DNA of 64,000 nucleotides. Origin: a virus. The notes under the pieces are model-generated. The model ran no database searches and was not told the DNA's origin. It saw only the letters and a program-made list of their open reading frames with translations. The DNA lies in the IMG/VR virus record IMGVR_UViG_3300025154_000063, positions 24,994 through 88,993 of that record; one strand, given 5' to 3'. The translations under genes were made by a program, and so were the position numbers. Of the stretch, positions 37,711 to 46,720 are shown piece by piece. The stretch's first letter is position 1, and the number at the start of each line of letters is the position of its first letter.

Positions 37711-38060
37711 ATAAGTTTTTACAATGGTTTTCCACGGTCAGAGGATTACCTACATACTGGCAAGAAATCGCCTTCGGACGATGAGTCTCAAGGAACTACT
37801 TGAAGTAGTTCGCAAAACTCGTCTAGGTACAGTGGCTGACGCACGGATGTTGACTCTGTTATGGAGACTTTCAACAAGACGCACTCACACCCAACGTGCA
37901 AAAAGTGGGTGCGTCTATAATTTATATGCACATGAACACTAGAAACCCCCCGTCCTCGTATGGGGAACACAGTGAGTCTGGTAAAGCGAGACTTGGGCAG
38001 ATGCTCTAATTGAGCGTAGCTGTGTTCTTATTTCCCCTTTGTTTGGCAAGGGGGGAATAT
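37711..38060 (+). ncRNA. Candidate structured noncoding RNA, about 350 bases
   Basis: No convincing gene. Stems: 37767-37782 capped by a cUUCGg tetraloop; GAACTA/TAGTTC near 37794-37812; a 12-bp stem 37877-37888/37905-37916 with one G-U; CCCC/GGGG near 37950-37965; and a three-way junction with outer stem 37965-37972/38020-38027 and arms 37975-37979/37989-37993 and 38003-38006/38012-38015. A final GC-rich hairpin near 38033-38058 could end transcription. A 72-codon frame crosses these stems and is probably spurious. Confidence 0.6.
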
Positions 38061-38128
38061 ATCAATTTACTTTTAGTATATATTTATACTTATTTTTAAA
38101 GCACGTCACAGAGCACTTAGGAGATAAA

Positions 38129-38347
38129 ATGATATTTAATTTAGTAACAAAAAGTGATTTAGAAAAATCTATATTAAAAGGAATAATGGAAAGTATTATT
38201 ACTTTAGATAAATCTAAATCATATATTCTGGTGTTTCCAGAAGAATTAGAACTTTCAGTAGACATAGCTAAACAGTTAGCAGAGTTTACTAAAGAGCATA
38301 ATATGTTTATTATACAGTCAAATAATCTTAAATTAATTGAACTGTAA
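38129..38347 (+). CDS. Hypothetical protein, 72 aa
   Basis: TAGGAG six bases before the ATG. Mixed alpha/beta with pattern SYILVFPEELELSVDIAKQL...HNMFIIQSNNLKLIEL. No family recognised. Confidence 0.7.
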   Translation: MIFNLVTKSDLEKSILKGIMESIITLDKSKSYILVFPEELELSVDIAKQLAEFTKEHNMFIIQSNNLKLIEL

Positions 38348-38373
38348 TTTTCATGTGTAAAGGAGTGTGAACC

Positions 38374-38961
38374 TTGAATAAGTTGTTGAAGAATGTTTTG
38401 GTTTTGTTAGTTGCTTTTTCTTTTTTGTTGTCATCGTGTGATGCTGTACCGGCTGATTACCAGACAGCTATAGCTAGTGGTGAGGTCAGGGAGCAGGAGT
38501 GTGTAAGTGCTCCATCAGATAATGGTAAAATGTGGGCTATGAATAGCTGTGTGTGGGTATCTACAGTGGCTTATGAAGTTACTGTACGTATTAGTGATGA
38601 CCTGCTAAGCACACAGACAATTAATTCTGAATCATATGGTTCTGTAGTAGGCATGGGAGGCTCAGTATATGGGTCATCTAGCTCACGAATGTGGACAGAG
38701 GGCAAGGGAACAGTACCAGTTAAACTATTAAATATATCACATGAGTTTCCAATGGTTGAGGTTGGTCAATTAATTATACTAAAAACTACCGACTTAAAAG
38801 CAATCTCTTTACCTGTTGGAGCTATTGTACTGTTCGTTTGCAGTCAGGATGCTGAGGTAACTTCACCAGTGTACTCTGGTCAACTGTTAACTACTGATAG
38901 AGTTACTTATGAATTGGATAACTGCAGAATGAAGTCGCCGGCGTTTACAATGGGAGAATAA
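38374..38961 (+). CDS. Lipoprotein, 195 aa
   Basis: TTG start with AAAGGAG upstream. Signal peptide MNKLLKNVLVLLVAFSFLLS then SC-D, a lipobox (LLSSC) with Cys22 as acylation site. The mature part is beta-rich with two later cysteines. A phage-encoded surface lipoprotein could exclude superinfecting phages. Function not shown by sequence. Confidence 0.8.
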   Translation: MNKLLKNVLVLLVAFSFLLSSCDAVPADYQTAIASGEVREQECVSAPSDNGKMWAMNSCVWVSTVAYEVTVRISDDLLSTQTINSESYGSVVGMGGSVYGSSSSRMWTEGKGTVPVKLLNISHEFPMVEVGQLIILKTTDLKAISLPVGAIVLFVCSQDAEVTSPVYSGQLLTTDRVTYELDNCRMKSPAFTMGE

Positions 38962-38962
38962 T

Positions 38963-39292
38963 ATGGCAACAATAGTTGGGCAGAAATTCCGTGTGTACGT
39001 AGTTGCACCTGATGGTATGGTTCACGACATCTCTGGTAGTGCTATAGAGATGTCCATAACACACAATGTTGACTCATATACAGAGTTAAACATGTCAATA
39101 ATTGCCAATGGGTATTCGATTGGCCCACTTGATATATTTGAGCAGGCAATTGTTGAAAATGTACATAACACTATGGTGACTGGTCTATGGAAGTGCCCTG
39201 CTTGTGGGAACACTAATCAGCAGGATGCTGTTTACTGCGGTCAGCACTCAAAACAGGTTCGTGGTTGTAACTCACCACGACCATTAGCTTAG
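38963..39292 (+). CDS. Zinc-ribbon protein, paralogue of 39570-39902
   Basis: 109 residues. A beta-rich N-terminal part (VYVVAPDGMVHDISGSA) is followed by GLWKCPACGN...CGQHSKQVRGCNSPRP. The gene two downstream has the same plan with GYWDCPVCGY...CGRPIP, so they are likely duplicates. Confidence 0.7.
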   Translation: MATIVGQKFRVYVVAPDGMVHDISGSAIEMSITHNVDSYTELNMSIIANGYSIGPLDIFEQAIVENVHNTMVTGLWKCPACGNTNQQDAVYCGQHSKQVRGCNSPRPLA

Positions 39293-39300
39293 GAGAGGGA

Positions 39301-39558
39301 ATGAGAAGAAAGGTATATGACTATCTGGTTGACTTTGCTGCAGCTTTAAGAAAGCAGTTAGTTGAAGATGATAAAAGGTGGGGAGACACTTGGTTAAAAA
39401 GGACACGTGAAGGACAGGAGGTAAGAACATTTCTAAACCTAGATAAGTACTACGATAGGTACATAACTCTTGGTGAGCCAATTCCGTGGTTAAAGGTTGC
39501 GGGAGAGGCAATGATATGCTGGATACGTGAACAGCATCCAGAAATTTGGCCTGAATAA
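39301..39558 (+). CDS. Conserved small phage protein, 85 aa
   Basis: Pattern KRWGDTW...GQE.RTF..LDKYYDRY..LGEPIPWLKVAGEAMICW matches a small family seen in many phages, sometimes annotated dATP/dGTP-pyrophosphohydrolase-domain. Function not established. Confidence 0.7.
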   Translation: MRRKVYDYLVDFAAALRKQLVEDDKRWGDTWLKRTREGQEVRTFLNLDKYYDRYITLGEPIPWLKVAGEAMICWIREQHPEIWPE

Positions 39559-39569
39559 CAGGAGACAAG

Positions 39570-39902
39570 ATGACAGAACAAAGTGCAACAGTAATTGTAG
39601 TTACAGATGACGGCTGTGTTCAGGTTTATGATGGTATAGTTTCTTCTACTGCTGAATGGGATGGTCGTCATGGACTTAACTTTAAGATAGCTTTAGTAAA
39701 AACAAAAAAGTTGACATATAGTTCTGTCAAAATATTTGCTAGTAAAATTGTAGCAACTATAAAAAGCATTTGCTGTAACGGGTATTGGGATTGTCCAGTG
39801 TGTGGTTATAGAAATCTATCCCTTTCAGATAAATGTGGTGACAAAAATAAGACAGGTGGTTGTGGCAGACCAATACCAATTATAACAGGAGAATATAAAT
39901 GA
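39570..39902 (+). CDS. Zinc-ribbon protein, paralogue of 38963-39292
   Basis: 110 residues. N-terminal beta domain (TVIVVTDDGCVQVYDG), then CPVCGYRNLSLSDKCGDKNK and GGCGRP, a four-cysteine ribbon. Overlaps the next gene's start by four bases. Confidence 0.7.
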   Translation: MTEQSATVIVVTDDGCVQVYDGIVSSTAEWDGRHGLNFKIALVKTKKLTYSSVKIFASKIVATIKSICCNGYWDCPVCGYRNLSLSDKCGDKNKTGGCGRPIPIITGEYK

Positions 39903-40093
39903 CATTAAAAGCTGGTTTTTTCTTACTTACTGATGACTGTGGCAGGGAGTACCATATTCCTGAGCCATTTCGTGAAGATGCTGAAAGGCTAATGAATGAT
40001 ATTAAAGAGGTATGGGTAGATTCACCAACATACAAAAACTCTTTTGAATTGTTTACTCGTCGTTATGGTAGGTATGTATATATTGAAAAATAA
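39899..40093 (+). CDS. Hypothetical protein, 64 aa
   Basis: AGGAG before the ATG. No recognised motif. Followed by a terminator. Confidence 0.66.
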   Translation: MTLKAGFFLLTDDCGREYHIPEPFREDAERLMNDIKEVWVDSPTYKNSFELFTRRYGRYVYIEK

Positions 40094-40111
40094 ATAAAAT
40101 TTTTTACTAAT

Positions 40112-40138
40112 ACACCCCTGAAAAGGGGTGTTTTTTTG
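40112..40138 (+). terminator. Rho-independent terminator
   Basis: Eight-base stem ACACCCCT/AGGGGTGT with a GAAA loop and seven U. Separates the terminase-side genes from the head genes. Confidence 0.93.
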
Positions 40139-40153
40139 TTATTATTACATAAA

Positions 40154-40168
40154 AACGATTGTAGAAGA
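40154..40168 (+). promoter_or_regulatory. ATGATTGTAG-like motif before portal
   Basis: AACGATTGTAGAAG, directly after a terminator and about 35 bases before the portal start. One of six intergenic copies. Confidence 0.5.
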
Positions 40169-40201
40169 ATAGACTAATTATTATTATATGGAGGACAACA
40201 A

Positions 40202-41818
40202 GTGAGTGCAAAGATTGTTACACTACCCAACACAAAACGTGCTGGTGGGAACATAAAAGTCCTTCGTTCTGTTGGTCAGAACCCAAAAGTAAAAGTTGAA
40301 GAGAAGTTTAGCATTGCTGACTTTGCTGAAACAAATAAGCAATTTAATGCCTTCTGGGATTTGATGGATACAGTTGAGAAGCATGGTTATTTACGTGCTT
40401 CTATGAGTGTTATTGGTCGTTCTACTGTGGGCACTTGGTGGACACTCAGAAAGAACGAACAAAACCAGACTGGTCTTGCATCAGATGCGAAGCCAATTCA
40501 AGCAAAAAGGTTACAAGAATTTTACAGCCCAAGTAATAGAAGCTGGGATAATATTTCAGATTTTCATACCATTGCCTATAAGTTAATGATTGGGGCAATG
40601 TATTTACGTTACTTCGGGCAGGCTGCTTATCTTATTTTAAGAAATAAAGATAAGAAAGCTGTAGGGCTTGATTTCTTAAGTGGTCTAATTATACCAAATG
40701 TTGATGCAACAGGCAAGTTCAAAGATGTAGCTTTTTTACAGTACCCATCACCCGACCAGAAAAACGTAATTGAATATAAAGACCCAAGAGATATTGTTTT
40801 TATTACTACTCCTGATTGGTCTGGCTCACCTATTGGCGGTACAGATATTAGGTCACTTAGTGAGTATACACTTCCTATTGATATTTATTTACAACTTGCA
40901 GCACGTGAGTATTTAAAGAATAGAGATACTCCAGAGGTTGTGTATGAGCTACCAACAGATATAAGTGATGAAGCATTTGATGCTTTTGTTACTGAAATGT
41001 CAGCTCGTAGGGGGGCGGGAAATTCAGGAAAGAATCCAATAGCAGTACAAGGTGAGTTTGCAGTACATGAATTAAAGGGTCTTCCATCAAGCTTACCATA
41101 TCAGGAATCTCGTAAAGAGTCTCGTGAGGAGTTGCTTGCTGTTACCGGAGTGAGTGGTGCTAAGCTTGGTCTATCCAGCACAGCCTCCAATATTGTTGCT
41201 TTACGTAGAGAGTTTCACGAAACAACAATGCTCCCATTGTTCAAAATGATTGAGCTTGGTTTTTATGAGCAGATACACCAACGTGAGTTTGGTATTAGTG
41301 GCTGGGAATTTAAGTTCAATTCTCCAGACTTTTTGAGTGCCGTTGAAAGGGCTACTGTTCATCTTCGTTATAAGCAGATGGGCGTTCTTTCACCAAATGA
41401 AATTAGGTTTGACTTGGGTAAATCTGCTAGAGAAGATGCTGGTGGTGATATGTATGAAGAGCCAAAGAATACACAGAACCCACAAGGAAATCCTCCAGAG
41501 GGCAGACCAGCTGAACCTGATGCACCTTCTAATACTGGAGAGCCTAACACAGATGCAGAAGACCCAGAGCGTGGTGATAATCACGATGATGCTCCTAGGG
41601 AACAGTTATTCAGAGAGCTAGCAAACTGGAAAACTTTTGTTAGCAAGCGCTTAAAGAGAACAGGGGTACAACCAAAAAGAAAATTTAAATCAGATGTTAT
41701 TAATCCACGTTTGTACAGCATAGTGGATACTTACTTGGACTCAGCAACAACAGTTGAAGAAGTTGCCGAGGTATTTGAAACAGTTTATGCTTTCATTGAA
41801 GAGGCGAGGAGTTTATAA
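40202..41818 (+). CDS. Portal protein
   Basis: 538 residues from a GTG with GGAGG upstream. Pattern of HK97/SPP1-type portals: early helical region, YLILRNKDKKAVGLDFLSGL wing strand near residue 145, DPRDIVFITTPDWSGSPIGGTD near residue 197, a VTGVSGAKLGL segment near residue 315, then a flexible acidic Pro/Glu/Asn linker (430-470) and a helical C-terminus. Forms the dodecameric DNA gate, placed after terminase as usual. Confidence 0.85.
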   Translation: MSAKIVTLPNTKRAGGNIKVLRSVGQNPKVKVEEKFSIADFAETNKQFNAFWDLMDTVEKHGYLRASMSVIGRSTVGTWWTLRKNEQNQTGLASDAKPIQAKRLQEFYSPSNRSWDNISDFHTIAYKLMIGAMYLRYFGQAAYLILRNKDKKAVGLDFLSGLIIPNVDATGKFKDVAFLQYPSPDQKNVIEYKDPRDIVFITTPDWSGSPIGGTDIRSLSEYTLPIDIYLQLAAREYLKNRDTPEVVYELPTDISDEAFDAFVTEMSARRGAGNSGKNPIAVQGEFAVHELKGLPSSLPYQESRKESREELLAVTGVSGAKLGLSSTASNIVALRREFHETTMLPLFKMIELGFYEQIHQREFGISGWEFKFNSPDFLSAVERATVHLRYKQMGVLSPNEIRFDLGKSAREDAGGDMYEEPKNTQNPQGNPPEGRPAEPDAPSNTGEPNTDAEDPERGDNHDDAPREQLFRELANWKTFVSKRLKRTGVQPKRKFKSDVINPRLYSIVDTYLDSATTVEEVAEVFETVYAFIEEARSL

Positions 41819-41819
41819 T

Positions 41820-42101
41820 ATGGCTAGAAGTAATGATACTAACTGGGTTTGTATACCATGTGGGTATAGCCTAGGGACTGTGATAGGGGGTGAATTTAAT
41901 CCCTCTGTTGATGGTAAATTTATTAGAACAAGTGGGGCTAATCTTAGTGTGGTGTGTCCAAACTGTGGTGCAACAAAGATTTTTTATACTAGCGACCCTA
42001 TCGTAAGAGCTATTTATCAGCTAGTCAATGCACTTTCGGCAGTTGCCGCTAAGAGTATGGTGGAAGATATTGGTTCTTTCTTACACACAAACAAGAAATA
42101 A
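41820..42101 (+). CDS. Small zinc-ribbon protein, 93 aa
   Basis: GAGGAG upstream of the ATG at 41820. CIPCGYS and CPNCGA form a zinc ribbon. Lies between portal and protease. Function unknown. Confidence 0.7.
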   Translation: MARSNDTNWVCIPCGYSLGTVIGGEFNPSVDGKFIRTSGANLSVVCPNCGATKIFYTSDPIVRAIYQLVNALSAVAAKSMVEDIGSFLHTNKK

Positions 42102-42120
42102 CTGACACTATTACTACAAA

Positions 42121-42134
42121 TTTGATTGAAGATA
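42121..42134 (+). promoter_or_regulatory. ATGATTGTAG-like motif (variant)
   Basis: TTTGATTGAAGATA before the 42147 gene; the weakest copy. Confidence 0.3.
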
Positions 42135-42146
42135 ATGGAGAAATAA

Positions 42147-42413
42147 ATGTTAAGAGTAACTAGTACACATATTACACAAGGTGCATCTTTTGCACGTGGC
42201 ACTACGGTTGATGAATACTTAAGTGATGGTGATTGTATGAAGCTTTATGCTAGTTGGCTTCCTGCATGGCCTGATAAATTAACATTTTCCGGTGGTGTTA
42301 CAGCTATTACTGTTGAGCTAATAAATGAAGTTCCAGTTAAAGAGCTTACTAAAGTTTATGGTAAAGCCATGGCTGCTAGACTGCTAAAAGTTTGTGCAGA
42401 TAACCCATCTTAA
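42147..42413 (+). CDS. Hypothetical protein, 88 aa
   Basis: TGGAG before the ATG. Mixed fold; no recognised motif. Between portal and prohead protease, so possibly a minor head protein. Confidence 0.66.
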   Translation: MLRVTSTHITQGASFARGTTVDEYLSDGDCMKLYASWLPAWPDKLTFSGGVTAITVELINEVPVKELTKVYGKAMAARLLKVCADNPS

Positions 42414-42425
42414 AGGACACTATTA

Positions 42426-43490
42426 ATGGCAGACAGAAATTTGCAATTTAAACAGTTTGGAGTTGCCCTAGATAAGGGGATTAAAAAGAGTAAAGATGGT
42501 ACAGTTCTTGTAACTGGTGCTTTTACGTCTGACAATGTTGATGAGAGTGGGGATGTTATTACCCGTGCAGCTACAGAAGCAGCTGTGCCAGCTTATCGTC
42601 AGTGGGGAAACATTCGTAGAATGCACATGCCTGACCCAGTGGGTAAGATTACCCGCATAGGTGAGGAAGATGGTCTTAAGTGGAATGAAGTTGAAATCAA
42701 AGTTATTGACCCTAAGGCAGTATTTGAAGTAGAGAATGGTCTACTACAGGCACTGTCTGTTGGTATTTTAATTGACTTTAAGGATATTACCGAGTTGGCA
42801 GGTGGTGGCTGGGAAATCGGGGCATACAAGCTCGCTGAAATCTCGTTGGTAGACCACCCAGCTAACTACGACGCACGATTAAATCTTGAACAAAGTCTTC
42901 GCTCTATGGTTCGCCAATATGGTTTCGGCGCACTTGCATCCGGCGTTGACTCAATTCTAACTGAGGAGCTGGATATGACTAAGAAAGTTAAAAACGTAGA
43001 AACCGACGAAACACAGGTCGAAGAGATTGTAGTAGAAGCTTCACTTGAAACAACAGAAACTGAGACAGCGGAAGTTGTCGAAAATTCTGCCCCTGTGGAA
43101 GGTGAGGAAGAGTTAGCGGCTGGCGACCCTCCTATGGAAGATGCCCCTGCTGACGAGCCTGCTGAGGATGCACCAGAAGAAGGTGACGAGTCAGCGGAAG
43201 AGCCAACAATGCAATCATTGGCTGATGGAATTGCTGCTTTAACAGAGTTGGTACAAACTTTAATTGATAGCTCCAAGGCCTCCGAAGGGGTTGAAGAACC
43301 TAGTGATGGTGAAGAGCAAATCGAGGAAAGCATTGATGCCGAGGAAGATGTCGAAACTGACACATCTGTTGTAAATAGGGAAGAAAGCTTGCCAGAGACT
43401 GAATTGCCTTCTGGTGAACTTGACAAGACAAAAATGCAAAGAACAACTTTATCTCTGCGTGATGCCTTGACTAAACACTTTAGCTCATAA
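42426..43490 (+). CDS. Prohead protease fused to scaffold-like domain
   Basis: 354 residues. Residues 1-155 match the S78 herpesvirus-like protease fold: GDVITRAA near residue 42, catalytic His in RRMHMPD near residue 62, and Ser in AEISLVDHPAN near residue 141. Residues 190-330 are extremely rich in Glu, Ala, Asp and Pro, as in scaffolding cores, ending with a basic helical tail. The fusion would deliver the protease inside the prohead, where it digests the scaffold. Confidence 0.88.
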   Translation: MADRNLQFKQFGVALDKGIKKSKDGTVLVTGAFTSDNVDESGDVITRAATEAAVPAYRQWGNIRRMHMPDPVGKITRIGEEDGLKWNEVEIKVIDPKAVFEVENGLLQALSVGILIDFKDITELAGGGWEIGAYKLAEISLVDHPANYDARLNLEQSLRSMVRQYGFGALASGVDSILTEELDMTKKVKNVETDETQVEEIVVEASLETTETETAEVVENSAPVEGEEELAAGDPPMEDAPADEPAEDAPEEGDESAEEPTMQSLADGIAALTELVQTLIDSSKASEGVEEPSDGEEQIEESIDAEEDVETDTSVVNREESLPETELPSGELDKTKMQRTTLSLRDALTKHFSS

Positions 43491-43514
43491 CAAATTAATT
43501 GGAGAATAATAATC

Positions 43515-44819
43515 ATGGCTGGTTTAACTGAATTACGTAAGGCTCTTGTAAGTACTGGTGACGGTGCTGCACTGCTTCCTTATGACCTAGACCCTGTTCT
43601 GCACGAAGAGCTGTTAAAACTACAGCCTCTGTTGGAACTCTTGGACGTGGTTCAAGCGGAAGGAAAGACACACGAATACACCGTTCGCTCCTCACATCCT
43701 TTGGGATGGTTTGAAGGCGAAGTTACCCCTGCAAACTCACGGAATGGCGTGTACGTTCGTAAGAGCGTTGCACTGAAAATCCTGCGTAACTGGGGTAGTG
43801 TATCTGGGTTTGCCCAGAAAGTTGATGAGAAATTCATCGACGCTTTAACTGCCGAACTGCAAGCATCTCTTGAAGGTATGGCAAATATCTTTGAGTTCTC
43901 TGCTCTGTTTGGTATTGCTAACGACATTGGCTTTACTGGTGACGCTTATCAGTTCTCTGGTATCCTCCCACGTGTTTATGCCTATGCTGTTGGTAATGTT
44001 GTTGACGCTGGTGGAGACAAGATTTCTCTTGCTGACCTAGATGAAGCCTATGCTTTGGCAAATGGTTTCCGTGGTGTTCGTAATGACCCTGCCTTCTGGA
44101 TGATGGGCATGCGAATGAAGCAGGTTGTTGATGGTCTCCAGACCAAGGTTCAGATGCCTTTGAGCTCTGTGATGTTGGCTGACGGTAAGCTTGAAATGGC
44201 TGCCTACGGAAAAGCTCCTATCTTGGAGTCTGACTTCGTTGTTCCTGCCACAAGCACTACTTCTCCTACTGCGGTTGGTACTAAAGCTGCTGGTGGTTCT
44301 CTTGCTGATGGTGCATATTTGTACAAAATTGCATCTGTTACTGCCTACGGAGAACAAGTTGCCGGCACTGCAGATGGTGATACCACAGAAACAACCAATA
44401 ACAAGATTAATTTGACTTGGACTCACGACGACGCTGCTCTTGCTTACATGATTTTCCGCAATGTTGATGCTGGCGCTTATGGTCTTCTTGACATAATTCC
44501 TGCATTGACCTATGATTCAGCAGGAACTGTTAATGGTGTTGTAGAAGCCTACACTGATGATGGTACTCGTACTCCTGTTGCCGTTAAGCCTTTGGCTACA
44601 GGTGAACAAATCATCACCTACATCAATGCAAACCCACTACGTGGTGCTGCAATGGTTGGTATGATTGACGATATGGGTCGTCAGGTGCAAGGACTGGTTA
44701 GCTTTGTCGAGCTTGCTCGTATCAAGGATAGCTATGACTTCATGCTGAAATCCTACGCTGCTCTTCGTTTGGTTCATCCAAACCTAGTGTCAGTAATCCG
44801 CCACGCAAAATTGGCCTAA
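43515..44819 (+). CDS. Major capsid protein with Ig/Fn3-like insert
   Basis: 434 residues, GGAG before the ATG. HK97-like: early helix, E-loop and A-domain pieces, VHPNLVSVIRHAK at the end. Residues about 245-355 are a Gly/Thr-rich beta domain (YLYKIASVTAYGEQ...YMIFRNVDAG) that looks like a fibronectin/Ig insert exposed on capsids. Codons are more biased and GC-richer than neighbours, as for highly expressed genes. Followed by a terminator. Confidence 0.9.
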   Translation: MAGLTELRKALVSTGDGAALLPYDLDPVLHEELLKLQPLLELLDVVQAEGKTHEYTVRSSHPLGWFEGEVTPANSRNGVYVRKSVALKILRNWGSVSGFAQKVDEKFIDALTAELQASLEGMANIFEFSALFGIANDIGFTGDAYQFSGILPRVYAYAVGNVVDAGGDKISLADLDEAYALANGFRGVRNDPAFWMMGMRMKQVVDGLQTKVQMPLSSVMLADGKLEMAAYGKAPILESDFVVPATSTTSPTAVGTKAAGGSLADGAYLYKIASVTAYGEQVAGTADGDTTETTNNKINLTWTHDDAALAYMIFRNVDAGAYGLLDIIPALTYDSAGTVNGVVEAYTDDGTRTPVAVKPLATGEQIITYINANPLRGAAMVGMIDDMGRQVQGLVSFVELARIKDSYDFMLKSYAALRLVHPNLVSVIRHAKLA

Positions 44820-44845
44820 TAAGCCTCTTATATAAATAAAACTTG

Positions 44846-44878
44846 GAGTGGGCTTAATGCCCACTCTTTGTTTTTATA
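44846..44878 (+). terminator. Rho-independent terminator after capsid gene
   Basis: Eight-base perfect stem GAGTGGGC/GCCCACTC, five-base loop, tail TTTGTTTTT. Confidence 0.93.
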
Positions 44879-44883
44879 CCAGT

Positions 44884-44898
44884 AAATGATTGTAGTAG
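44884..44898 (+). promoter_or_regulatory. ATGATTGTAG motif before connector gene
   Basis: AAATGATTGTAGTAG, six bases after the capsid terminator and about 38 before the next start. Identical over 15 bases to the minus-strand copy at 22576-22590. Confidence 0.55.
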
Positions 44899-44936
44899 CT
44901 AGGGATTTGGTTCAAGTTTGTACTTAGGAGAATAAT

Positions 44937-45533
44937 ATGGCATGGAAGTTATGTAGTAAAGAAGATGTCATGGCACTATATCCTGTGCTTGAGGGAGAGC
45001 TTAAAGACCAGTGGTCTAATTTTGCTGAGTCTCTTATTCAACAATATATGGGGCAGAAATATTTGGGTATATCTCAGATTATAACTAATGAGTACTATAA
45101 TGGTGATGGTACTTTTGTTCTTCGTCTAAAGAATACACCCATTATATCTGTTCAAAGTATTCTGGTTGGAAACACAACAGAAACAACTGGTGGTTTATTA
45201 GAATTAAGCTCAAGTGATTACGTTATCTTTCCAACCTATATTGCATTGATTGGTCAAGTATTTCCAGCTGGAGAATTAAATATTCAAGTATCTTATACAA
45301 GCGGGCAGCTTGTAGCTGATGTTCCTTACAATGTTAATTTTTGTGCTGCATCTATGATTATAGCTATGTTACAGCACAGGCGCAAACTCGGTTCTGATAG
45401 TAGTATCAAATGGTCAGATGTTGAGCAGAAAGGTGGAGAGAAGTCTCAGGTTACACAGAGAGGTCTAATTTCCCAGTTAAATAAGATTATGATAGAGACT
45501 CTTCGCAGACCAGCTGTGAGGGCTAAAGTGTAA
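44937..45533 (+). CDS. Head-tail connector (adaptor) protein
   Basis: 198 residues, AGGAG before the ATG. An N-terminal helical part and a central beta segment (NEYYNGDGTFVLRLKNTPII) with SVQSILVGN match gp6/gp15-type adaptors; a helical C-terminus follows. Position after capsid supports this. Confidence 0.7.
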   Translation: MAWKLCSKEDVMALYPVLEGELKDQWSNFAESLIQQYMGQKYLGISQIITNEYYNGDGTFVLRLKNTPIISVQSILVGNTTETTGGLLELSSSDYVIFPTYIALIGQVFPAGELNIQVSYTSGQLVADVPYNVNFCAASMIIAMLQHRRKLGSDSSIKWSDVEQKGGEKSQVTQRGLISQLNKIMIETLRRPAVRAKV

Positions 45534-46264
45534 TGGCAGACAATAAGATATTTAGTATAAGCCTTACTGATGGTTATGATGATTGGTATGATAAGATTAA
45601 ATCACCAATTGATTTAAGTAGGTTAACTGAAAAGAAATTACGCCCTGTTGCTGAGTATGCTCTGAAAAGAATGCAGAAATCAATCAGCAAATCTGGTGAA
45701 TATAAAATTGGTGCAAGCAATACATCTTCCGAGAACCTTTTTATTAGGGGGGTTAGGACAGACCAGAGCTCTTTTGCATGGGAAATATATGAAGGTGATA
45801 ATTCACAAGCAGCCAACTGGTATATTAGAGGCGGTATTGGTAAGAGAGCCTATCCAGATATTAAGGACTTGCGTTTATGGGCGGCAAGAAAGGGCCTATC
45901 TTTAGGTAAAACGCAATCAACAGATGATAGAAATAGAGACAAAATGTCTTTTATACAAAGCTCTAGTAAGAGGGGTAAGATATATGGTAGGTCTAAATCA
46001 AGAAAAGATGAGGCTAATGCAGCACTCTATAGAATAAGAAGTGCTTTATATGCTCAAGGAACAAATCGGGCTGGAAGTTGGTGGATGCAGAAAACCGGTA
46101 AGTCATATTTTGATTACATAAGATTTGTTTTAAAAAGTACACATAGCTTTCAAGCACAAATGAGAAATGCTAGTGACAAGCTTGGTGGAGCAGTAGCAAG
46201 TTATTTAGGCAGGAGAGGAACTGGTGCTAGTAGCATGTATATTACTACAGGCGGACAGAAATAG
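45533..46264 (+). CDS. Neck / head-closure or tail-completion protein
   Basis: 243 residues, starts at the stop of the adaptor gene (TAATG). Basic, with WYIRGGIGKRAYPDIKDLRLWA and repeated YxxxIRF helices. HK97 gp10-like by order and size only. Confidence 0.55.
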   Translation: MADNKIFSISLTDGYDDWYDKIKSPIDLSRLTEKKLRPVAEYALKRMQKSISKSGEYKIGASNTSSENLFIRGVRTDQSSFAWEIYEGDNSQAANWYIRGGIGKRAYPDIKDLRLWAARKGLSLGKTQSTDDRNRDKMSFIQSSSKRGKIYGRSKSRKDEANAALYRIRSALYAQGTNRAGSWWMQKTGKSYFDYIRFVLKSTHSFQAQMRNASDKLGGAVASYLGRRGTGASSMYITTGGQK

Positions 46265-46272
46265 GAGACATT

Positions 46273-46710
46273 ATGACAGTTGGATATGCTGTTCTTGAAG
46301 AAGCAGTTAGGCAACAAATAATATCAACTCTTCCAGAGTTTCTTACAAATGAAACCTGTGTAATCAGTGACATAGATAAACTACTAGAAGTTATCTTTAC
46401 TACTAATGGTAGGTTTGGCTGTGTTCTGGATTACAATGGTGGAGAGGAAACAGTAAGACAGCCAATGAGTCATGCTGTATGGTCTTGGTCGATACTTGGA
46501 ATGTTTTTAATAAAGCTAAGTGATAGCATAGATAGTGACCTAAGGGATATTATTGGACTATTACATACAACATTTTCTAGTGGAAATCATACTCTTGGTG
46601 GACTAACACCGAAAGCAATGTTTACAGATATTGGTAGACCAGAACGTGGTGCTGTTAATGATACACCTTTTTACTGGTTACCATTTATTGTTGAAGTAAT
46701 AGATAGATAA
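46273..46710 (+). CDS. Tail terminator-like protein
   Basis: 145 residues, AGGAG before the ATG. Size, mixed alpha/beta pattern and place (two genes before the tail tube) fit a tail terminator. No diagnostic motif. Confidence 0.55.
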   Translation: MTVGYAVLEEAVRQQIISTLPEFLTNETCVISDIDKLLEVIFTTNGRFGCVLDYNGGEETVRQPMSHAVWSWSILGMFLIKLSDSIDSDLRDIIGLLHTTFSSGNHTLGGLTPKAMFTDIGRPERGAVNDTPFYWLPFIVEVIDR

Positions 46711-46720
46711 GGAGATTAAA

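Noticed and set aside
37950-38030. tmRNA or a tRNA in the structured RNA after terL
   Set aside because: The minus strand shows D-arm-like GCTC...GAGC, but there is no TTCRA T-loop, no anticodon arm and no tag frame.
42866-43516. 216-codon antisense frame, serine-rich
   Set aside because: Mirror of the acidic Glu/Ala-rich scaffold part of the protease gene.
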